From an uncultured Prevotella sp. (GTDB lineage Bacteria > Bacteroidota > Bacteroidia > Bacteroidales > Bacteroidaceae): 11,134 nucleotides of DNA. Positions 6,615 to 11,134 of the stretch are shown piece after piece. The stretch lies in assembly GCA_934281565.1 (NCBI GenBank), contig CAKQXI010000068.1, forward strand, positions 1 through 11,134. Reading direction: 5' to 3'. Each line of letters opens with the position of its first letter. The stretch's first letter is position 1. Below the pieces are notes generated by a model. That model saw nothing but the letters and a program-made list of their open reading frames with translations. It searched no databases and had not been told where the DNA came from. A program made the position numbers and the translations under genes.

Positions 6615-6897
6615 TGTGAGCGAGGTTTATCTTCAGATGGTGCAAGATCTTGGTGAGACCTTGACACCTGTAGGTGAGGTACCCATCATGATGGATATGT
6701 CTCCTGACGAATCCATGGCGCTGACTATGGAGTTGCAGGAACCTCGCTCGCCTTATCGCAAGGCTTACCTAAAAGGTTTGGCTGAGACCGCCAATGAATT
6801 ACGCATCAACAATATAGCTCTTGCCAAGGTGGGCTCGCCTGGTGCATACCAGTCCGTCATGTCATCACTCTCACAGATTATAGCCAACCTAAGTTAG
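6586..6897 (+). CDS. Small helical protein of unknown function before the terminase genes
   Basis: 103 residues from the ATG at 6586, overlapping the end of the PLD-like gene by 29 nt and ending 2 nt before the next ATG, so clearly part of the same operon. The N-terminal part has FPFLDVSEVYLQMVQDLGE and an acidic segment with several Met residues. The C-terminal part is helical: YRKAYLKGLAETANELRIN and LAKVGSPGAYQSVMSSLSQI. The LAKVGSPGA stretch resembles wording seen in some terminase small subunits, so it might be a packaging accessory protein. No diagnostic motif allows a firm name. Confidence 0.72.
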   Translation: MIRQQFPFLDVSEVYLQMVQDLGETLTPVGEVPIMMDMSPDESMALTMELQEPRSPYRKAYLKGLAETANELRINNIALAKVGSPGAYQSVMSSLSQIIANLS

Positions 6898-6899
6898 AT

Positions 6900-7487
6900 A
6901 TGAGTCTGCCAGTCAATGTGGACGATTACATGAAGTACATGCCTCTCAATGAGGATGAGCTTCAAGAACTACACCTCTCCGACATTATCAAGCAGAGGGT
7001 GGAGAGGCTGCGAGGGTGCTATGCCTTTTGGCTGCGTTATCCTCGATACACGGTGCGTGAGATGGTTGACCAAGACAAGGCAATGTTCGGGGTCGGAGAG
7101 ACGCAAGCGTATGATGACATCCACCTCTGCCAAGTCATGTTAGGAAACCTTAATGCCGCATCCAAGGAGTTTTGGCGATGGAAGGTTAATCAGGAGATAG
7201 ACGAGGATCGCAAGGCTGCCAAGGCTGCTGGCGATTTCCGGGCGTTGGCGCAGATGCAGAAAAACCGCATCAAGAACAATCGCACGGACACACCTGATGA
7301 ACCTGAGCTTGCTTTTGATAAGATTGTACCTGTCGAGTTCGTCATGAGTGACGACCCTACGGTCATAGGTTTGCAGAAGATTCCTAATCTTCGAGCAAAG
7401 ATTAAGAAGATGGAGAGGCGTTACTCCATGCCAGACATAGAGGACGCTGATTTTGATGAGGTGCACGATGACAACGCAACAACCTAA
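6900..7487 (+). CDS. Probable terminase small subunit
   Basis: 195 residues from the ATG at 6900, directly before the large terminase gene, which it overlaps by 20 nt. The N-terminal half contains a putative helix-turn-helix region around RYPRYTVREMVDQDKAMFG. A long helical stretch follows (QVMLGNLNAASKEFWRWKV and EIDEDRKAAKAAGDFRALAQ), the arrangement found in phage small terminases, where a DNA-binding domain precedes an oligomerisation helix. The acidic C-terminal tail could contact the large subunit. Family role: recognition of the packaging site and delivery of the genome to the motor. The assignment is from position and organisation, with no sequence signature strong enough on its own. 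Confidence 0.65.
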   Translation: MSLPVNVDDYMKYMPLNEDELQELHLSDIIKQRVERLRGCYAFWLRYPRYTVREMVDQDKAMFGVGETQAYDDIHLCQVMLGNLNAASKEFWRWKVNQEIDEDRKAAKAAGDFRALAQMQKNRIKNNRTDTPDEPELAFDKIVPVEFVMSDDPTVIGLQKIPNLRAKIKKMERRYSMPDIEDADFDEVHDDNATT

Positions 7488-9099
7488 GAAACTATTCTTC
7501 AACGACCAGCAGTCCCGAGTCCTGCAGATCATGCCCAAGACCTTGGTCTGTGAGTGGGGACGAGGTACGGGTAAGGGTGTTGTCGAGGCAGGGCGTATAC
7601 TCTATGCCATGCAGCACATGCCCGGCTCATGCCTGGGCATGGTCGCACCGTCTGTCAAGAGGTGTCAGACTAACATCCTGCCATCTGCACTTGTACACCT
7701 TGAGGAGTGGGGGTACAGGAGAGATGTCCACTACATAGTGGGAAAGAAACCATGGAAAGCGCTGCATTGGCAGGAACCACACTTCCAGCCCATGAACTGG
7801 GAGAATACGGTGGCATTTTACAATGGAACCTATCTCAACATCATCTCACAAGACCGCAGTGGTACCTCAAACTCCCTCTCCCTTGACCATGTCTTCATAG
7901 ACGAGGCTAAGTTCATAGACTGGGAGCAGCTCAACAATGAGACACTCCCTGCGAACCGTGGCAATAAGCAGCTCTTTGGCGATTGTTGCCTGCACCATGG
8001 ACTGACCATCACCTCAGATACATCTGCCACCAAAAAAGGTTCTTGGTTCATGTCGTGGGAGAAGAAAATGGATAAGGAACTCGTGGCGACATTGGAAACG
8101 GTTCTGGTGCATTTGCACACCATACGCAATAAGTTGGCGCAACATCCTGGGCGACATGATTATTACATGGGACAGGTTAGTAAATACCAGAGTGTGCTAC
8201 ACTCTCTTCGCTCTTATTGCCTACTTTACTCAAGGTGCTCAAGCATTCAGAACTTGGCGATTCTTGGCGAGGACTTCATCAAGCAGATGAAGCGAGACCT
8301 CCCTAAGATGACTTTCTTCACGTCCATTATGTGCCAGCGAGTGGGCATAGCTCAAGATGGGTTTTACAGCGGTCTTGACGAAGATCGCAATTTCTATACG
8401 GCACCTAACACGTCTTACCTTGATGGACTGCAGTACAACTTCAATCCTAAAAAAGATAAGGTGGACTGCCGTACTGATGCAGACATAGAGATTGGTGCAC
8501 CGCTAATCATAGGTTCTGATGCCAATTCCAACATCAACTGTCTTGTTGTTGGGCAAGTTGGTTCTGATGCCAAGTTGCGCATCATCAACTCTTTCTATGT
8601 GAAGTATGAGCGCAAACTTCCTGAGTTGGCACAAGACTTCTGCGAATATTATAGGTACCACAAGGATAAACGTGTCATTTTCTACTATGATGCCACTTTC
8701 GTGGGTAACTCATATGCGACTCATAACGAGAAGTTCTATCAGATAATCACTCGTATCTTGAGAGCTGCAGGCTGGTTGGTTACAGAGGTCTACATTGGTA
8801 AGCCTATGGCGCATATAGAGAAGCAATTCCTCATCAACCGTATGTTTAAAGGACACGCCAAGCACATGATACTCATCAACCGTGACAACAATGAGGACCT
8901 CATCATCTCCATCGAGAACGCTGGCGTCTACAACAATGGCAAGGACAAACGAGGTGAGAAGCTTGTCGAGACGGACGAAGACCAGTTGCAGGACCGAACC
9001 GACTTCTCTGATGCGTTCGATACTGTTTGCATAGGTGCGGAGAAGTTCCCGCAAACAGTCATTAGTCTCTCTGGCATGAGTACCTATTTTGGCAAGTGA
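7468..9099 (+). CDS. terL: Terminase large subunit (packaging ATPase/nuclease)
   Basis: 543 residues from the ATG at 7468 (MTTQQPKKLFFNDQQ); an ATG at 7456 is an alternative. The ATPase domain shows Walker A GRGTGKG (31-37), a MVAPSVKR stretch typical of this fold (58-65) and Walker B HVFIDEA (D145, E146), with a SLD/SGTSN loop just before it. The C-terminal RNase H-like nuclease domain has candidate metal-binding aspartates in IIGSDANSN (D351), IFYYDATF (D408) and DFSDAFD (about D515). The usual length of this family is 450-600 residues, so it appears full length and intact. Role: it translocates and cuts phage DNA into the prohead, docking on a portal, yet no portal gene is visible in the window. 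It ends the operon at a terminator 50 nt downstream. Confidence 0.9.
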   Translation: MTTQQPKKLFFNDQQSRVLQIMPKTLVCEWGRGTGKGVVEAGRILYAMQHMPGSCLGMVAPSVKRCQTNILPSALVHLEEWGYRRDVHYIVGKKPWKALHWQEPHFQPMNWENTVAFYNGTYLNIISQDRSGTSNSLSLDHVFIDEAKFIDWEQLNNETLPANRGNKQLFGDCCLHHGLTITSDTSATKKGSWFMSWEKKMDKELVATLETVLVHLHTIRNKLAQHPGRHDYYMGQVSKYQSVLHSLRSYCLLYSRCSSIQNLAILGEDFIKQMKRDLPKMTFFTSIMCQRVGIAQDGFYSGLDEDRNFYTAPNTSYLDGLQYNFNPKKDKVDCRTDADIEIGAPLIIGSDANSNINCLVVGQVGSDAKLRIINSFYVKYERKLPELAQDFCEYYRYHKDKRVIFYYDATFVGNSYATHNEKFYQIITRILRAAGWLVTEVYIGKPMAHIEKQFLINRMFKGHAKHMILINRDNNEDLIISIENAGVYNNGKDKRGEKLVETDEDQLQDRTDFSDAFDTVCIGAEKFPQTVISLSGMSTYFGK

Positions 9100-9149
9100 T
9101 TTTAACTTAAGGTTTTGTCATATATTATTTTTATTGTTTAGTTAATTAG

Positions 9150-9180
9150 GCTGCTGCTCGTGAGAGTCGCAGCTTTTTTT
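9150..9180 (+). terminator. Intrinsic terminator after terL
   Basis: GCTGC (9150-9154) pairs with GCAGC (9169-9173), and CTC/GAG continues the stem around a GTGA loop, with one mismatch and one G-T pair. Seven T residues follow (9174-9180). It closes the packaging operon. Confidence 0.85.
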
Positions 9181-9258
9181 GTCTTGTTCCTCCTCCTGTA
9201 AAGCTACCATGGCACAAAGGACAGCGATTATAAAAGTGGTGTGGGCAATATGTTGCTC

Positions 9259-9266
9259 TATCTTTG
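9259..9266 (+). promoter_or_regulatory. Promoter-like -7 box next to the inverted repeat
   Basis: TATCTTTG matches TAnnTTTG and is identical to the box at 2404. The palindrome GGCAATTGCC begins 3 bp downstream. There is no clear -33 box. If active, it would drive a transcript without an obvious gene. Confidence 0.3.
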
Positions 9267-9267
9267 T

Positions 9268-9328
9268 AGGCAATTGCCACATGAAAATTCCGTACATATT
9301 CCGCTATGAATTCATGTGGCAATTGCCT
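9268..9328. repeat. Perfect 18-bp inverted repeat with 25-nt spacer
   Basis: AGGCAATTGCCACATGAA at 9268-9285 is the exact reverse complement of 9311-9328; 25 nt lie between them. Each arm also contains the self-palindromic GGCAATTGCC and one TTGCCACA/TGTGGCAA motif, linking it to the cluster at 1018-1218 and the promoter palindrome at 2390. It can form a stem-loop in RNA or act as paired protein-binding sites. Confidence 0.85.
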
Positions 9329-9432
9329 CTGAGCGTAGGGCGGTGGGGGCTATCCTTACAGGGAAGGCACGCCTTTTTGCTTTCAACTTTTCAAAAATCC
9401 ATGATTTTCAGCAAGTTGGCAAAAATGACCGT

Positions 9433-9548
9433 GGAAAATTTGTGTAAAATAGCCCAAATTTCCAATCGGACTGAGCCGATTGCCACTCGAAAATGGCGAC
9501 TTATGACAATTTCCGAGTAAATTGCCACAAGAAACGCGCCATTTTCGA
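9433..9548. repeat. Series of hairpin-forming inverted repeats
   Basis: Three pairs are visible: GGAAAATTTG (9433-9442) with CAAATTTCC (9455-9463, one bulge); CAATCGG (9463-9469) with CCGATTG (9476-9482); and TCGAAAATGGCG (9487-9498) with its exact complement CGCCATTTTCGA (9537-9548). The last encloses a TTGCCACA motif at 9522. This is consistent with a structured RNA or a set of binding sites. Confidence 0.6.
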
Positions 9549-9600
9549 ATGCCCCCCCTACATTGCATTACGGGGTAAAAGGGGTAGTAACATTTCTTGA

Positions 9601-9618
9601 CATCGTTTGAGGACGATG
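9601..9618. repeat. Short hairpin
   Basis: CATCGT (9601-9606) pairs perfectly with ACGATG (9613-9618) around a 6-nt loop. No T run follows, so it is not a terminator. Confidence 0.4.
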
Positions 9619-9626
9619 GAAAATAG

Positions 9627-9740
9627 GTAAGATACCGCTTTTCCTATTCGCTCAACTATGGGCAGAAAGGCATCTTCAATCGTGCCGTCAAGGAGATTGG
9701 TAGTCGTGTTGGTGCATTGCTGTTTGCATACCTTCTTTAA
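9627..9740 (+). pseudogene. Short coding remnant of unknown origin
   Basis: A 37-codon frame with no ATG reads YSLNYGQKGIFNRAVKEIG and then SRVGALLFAYLL before a TAA at 9738-9740. It is blocked upstream by a TAG at 9624-9626. Its composition is protein-like, unlike the surrounding A/T-rich DNA, so it may be the 3' end of a gene lost by deletion. I do not recognise it. Confidence 0.25.
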
Positions 9741-9816
9741 ACATAATTTGGTCCTTGATATTGAATTATATCGGGGGCTTTTATTGTATATTTTATAGTT
9801 AAAATAGCAATAAAGC

Positions 9817-9847
9817 TTGTTGCATTCAGAAAATTAGCGTACCTTTG
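9817..9847 (+). promoter_or_regulatory. Bacteroidota-type promoter of the Panacea/membrane-protein unit
   Basis: TTG at 9817-9819 and TACCTTTG at 9840-9847 (exact TAnnTTTG) are separated by 20 bp, the normal spacing for the primary sigma factor of this phylum. Transcription would start near 9854, giving a short leader before the ATG at 9893. Confidence 0.75.
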
Positions 9848-9892
9848 CAGTGTGTTAATAATGACATTGTGCAAATTTTTAATAAGCCAAAT

Positions 9893-10369
9893 ATGAACCT
9901 CACTAGCTTAGATTACGCCAAATTGATTGCGTGGATAGCTTTTAACAAGCATCACATCACGCTCAATAAGACGCAGGTGCAGAAAATACTCTTCATCTGC
10001 TATGGGTGGTATTTGGCTAACAAAAATCAACCATTGTTTACGGACGACACGCCAAAGGCATGGCCATTTGGGCCTGTATTTCCACGCTCATACAAGAGAT
10101 ATGACAATTTCGTTACCTCAGATCTGACTCAGGAAGAAAAAACTGCTTTCTTGGAAGATAAAGAGACCCTTAGGCAAATCTCTATTTTTACAGATAGATA
10201 CTGCCACATGACGGCTCGTGATTTGACAGCATGGTCTCATCAGCCAGACACACCTTGGTCCAAGACTGTATTCAAGGGAGACGGCAAGATACATTGGAGT
10301 GAGGAAATCAATATTAATGATATCAAGGAATACTTTAAGGAAGGAAGATGGAAGATAGGACTTTGCTAG
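9893..10369 (+). CDS. Panacea-domain (DUF4065) protein, candidate antitoxin
   Basis: 158 residues from the ATG at 9893; an in-frame TTG at 9845 lies within the promoter box and is rejected. The sequence follows the Panacea/SocA-like pattern: an N-terminal helix (DYAKLIAWIAF), then KTQVQKILFICYGWYLA (residues 26-42), PLFTDDTPKAWPFGPVFPRS (47-66), and a C-terminal helical part with LTAWSHQPDTPWSKT. Panacea proteins are known as a widespread antitoxin domain (PanA) that neutralises unrelated toxins encoded beside it, several acting on membranes. Here the gene overlaps a membrane-protein gene by 22 nt under one promoter, fitting that arrangement, although the usual order varies. Other Panacea proteins act as proteolytic adaptors (SocA) or phage-associated proteins, so the antitoxin role is inferred. 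Confidence 0.82.
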   Translation: MNLTSLDYAKLIAWIAFNKHHITLNKTQVQKILFICYGWYLANKNQPLFTDDTPKAWPFGPVFPRSYKRYDNFVTSDLTQEEKTAFLEDKETLRQISIFTDRYCHMTARDLTAWSHQPDTPWSKTVFKGDGKIHWSEEININDIKEYFKEGRWKIGLC

Positions 10370-10875
10370 AACAGAATGAGCAAGCTGCAAAGAATGAGAT
10401 TTTTGATGAGGTTCTTGGTATGAAGCCCCAACAACCTTCCAAATGGAGATATGTAGGACACGACGTCTTGTTGGCAGTGCGAGAGTTTTTTTGTGGCAAG
10501 CAACAAACTCGCAAGGAGCATGACACATTTACAGATGTGGCTGAGACCATTATTTTGCAAGAGGCTAACTCTGAGATGTTGGAGATTAGCCGTAAGCTGC
10601 TTGAACAGCAACGCATCTTGGAGAACACCCATGCTCGGAGAAGACTGGAGCGTTGGGCAACAAGGGTAATATCATGGTATCTTATTATTGTGCTTATCTT
10701 GGTGGTCACCAATGGTGTCACGTCCATGGTTATAGGGAAAGAGCAAGGTTTTATATCTTCAGGCATAGTGACAGCCATTCTTTCCACCACAACAATCAAT
10801 ATAATAGGTTTGGGGTTGATAGTGTTGCGTGGTCATTTTCCGCAACAAATGCAAAATACAGGAAAACAAGAATAA
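10348..10875 (+). CDS. Two-TM membrane protein, candidate toxin/effector partner of the Panacea protein
   Basis: 175 residues from the ATG at 10348, overlapping the Panacea gene by 22 nt, so probably translationally coupled. Residues 1-106 are soluble and charged, with a helical segment EANSEMLEISRKLLEQQRIL (72-91) and a basic RRRLER (98-102) just before the membrane. TM1 spans about 107-129 (VISWYLIIVLILVVTNGV) and TM2 about 138-160 (IVTAILSTTTINIIGLGLIV), joined by a short loop; Arg on the outer ends of both helices predicts both termini in the cytoplasm. There is no signal peptide or enzymatic motif. The TTTINIIGL stretch in TM2 is one I recall from other small uncharacterised bacterial membrane proteins. 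With a Panacea partner, a membrane-disrupting toxin or phage-sensing effector is plausible but unproven. Confidence 0.78.
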   Translation: MEDRTLLEQNEQAAKNEIFDEVLGMKPQQPSKWRYVGHDVLLAVREFFCGKQQTRKEHDTFTDVAETIILQEANSEMLEISRKLLEQQRILENTHARRRLERWATRVISWYLIIVLILVVTNGVTSMVIGKEQGFISSGIVTAILSTTTINIIGLGLIVLRGHFPQQMQNTGKQE

Positions 10876-10894
10876 TTCATTTCGCCCCCGATGT

Positions 10895-10984
10895 TTGGAC
10901 AAAATTCGGCAAGGCATTGCTAAATTTAAAGAAGATATTGACGCTGGTCTCTTGATAGATAAGCCAGTTCTGCAGTATGTTTAA
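10895..10984 (+). pseudogene. Small coding remnant
   Basis: A frame starting at a TTG (10895) gives 29 residues, DKIRQGIAKFKEDIDAG then LLIDKPVLQYV, and is open further upstream across the end of the membrane-protein gene without any ATG. The text is protein-like but unrecognised. It may be the C-terminal end of a lost gene, or chance. Confidence 0.25.
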
Positions 10985-10991
10985 AGAATGG

Positions 10992-11013
10992 CAACCATAA
11001 TTGGTTGTGTTTT
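10992..11013 (+). terminator. Probable terminator of the Panacea unit
   Basis: CAACCA (10992-10997) pairs perfectly with TGGTTG (11002-11007) around TAAT, followed by TGTTTT. The stem is short but well placed about 115 nt after the membrane-protein stop. Confidence 0.45.
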
Positions 11014-11035
11014 CATAAATTTTAAAGAGCTGAAG

Positions 11036-11080
11036 CCCCTGGTGCGTGAGCATCGGGGGGTTGTGTCTAGACAACACAAC
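11036..11080. repeat. Two adjacent hairpins of unknown role
   Basis: CCCC-T-GGTGC (11036-11045) folds on GCATC-GGGG (11050-11058) with a GTGA loop and a bulged T. Next, GTTGTG (11060-11065) pairs with CACAAC (11075-11080) and encloses the palindrome TCTAGA. No T run follows either, so these are not standard terminators. Confidence 0.45.
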
Positions 11081-11113
11081 AGGCGTATGGCAATGAGGTA
11101 AACACTTCACGTT

Positions 11114-11134
11114 AATCATCATTAGGTGATTTTT
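11114..11134 (+). terminator. Possible weak terminator at the window edge
   Basis: AATCATC (11114-11120) pairs with GGTGATT (11125-11131) including one G-T pair, loop ATTA, running into TTTTT that is cut by the window end. Confidence 0.35.

Larger units (their letters stand above)
9181..9892. other. Gene-free region with inverted repeats, hairpins and a coding remnant
   Basis: About 700 bases between terL and the Panacea gene contain no convincing gene. Frames crossing it (for instance 9209-9520, + strand) run through the inverted repeats and show no family features. The region carries the 18-bp inverted repeat at 9268-9328, several hairpins at 9433-9618, a Bacteroidota -7-like box at 9259, a short remnant frame at 9627-9740 and the promoter at 9817-9847. 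Two further TTGCCAC(A) motifs (9480, 9522) match the repeat cluster at 1018-1218. Confidence 0.6.

Noticed and set aside
9209..9520. + strand reading frame beginning MAQRTAIIKV in the terL-Panacea gap
   Set aside because: It runs through the 18-bp inverted repeat and all hairpins, has irregular composition and no family features; the repeats explain the open frame better.
1..11134. tRNA or rRNA genes
   Set aside because: No cloverleaf with a TTC-type T arm or rRNA signature was noticed by eye on either strand; a dedicated tRNA scan was not possible.

Overview
This window looks like part of an integrated tailed-phage (or phage-derived) element of a Bacteroidota host, most plausibly a Bacteroides/Prevotella-type gut bacterium. 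Three observations support this. The promoter-like sites follow the Bacteroidota form (TAnnTTTG -7 boxes, for example TACCTTTG at 9840 and TATCTTTG at 2404). Shine-Dalgarno sites are weak and start regions are AT-rich. The structural proteins resemble those I associate with Bacteroidota prophages. No database search was possible, so family names rest on visible motifs, gene order and recall.

Layout, left to right, all genes on +. 63-881 is the C-terminal part of a probable primase-helicase that lacks its N-terminal half, closed by a strong terminator (918-957). 882-1383 has no gene but holds a dense cluster of TGTGGCAA repeats bounded by a perfect 17-bp inverted repeat, then a 32-nt direct repeat with two -7-like boxes. 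1384-2371 has two small unidentified phage genes, separated by a 10-bp tandem repeat. 2432-5133 is a head module: ClpP-type prohead protease fused to a coiled-coil scaffold (possibly with an in-frame nested scaffold gene), major capsid protein, and a second abundant structural protein (tail-tube-like). A terminator (5164-5200) follows. 5211-9099 is a tightly packed run: an acidic helical protein, a frameshifted PLD-like protein, a small unknown protein, the terminase small subunit and the terminase large subunit. It ends at a terminator (9150-9180).

9181-9892 has no convincing gene. It holds an 18-bp perfect inverted repeat, several hairpins and a short coding remnant. After it, a separately promoted two-gene unit (9893-10875) encodes a Panacea (DUF4065) protein and an overlapping two-TM membrane protein. 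This fits a panAT-type toxin-antitoxin or phage-defence cargo unit. The right edge holds another small coding remnant and several hairpins.

Together the genes give capsid assembly (protease/scaffold, capsid), possible tail tube, and DNA packaging (TerS, TerL), with a replication remnant on the left and an accessory module on the right. No portal gene is visible. The most interesting items are the uncharacterised membrane partner of the Panacea protein and the recurring TGTGGCAATT/GGCAATTGCC motif. That motif occurs in both long gene-free regions and beside the head-operon promoter, which suggests one DNA-binding protein acting across the element.
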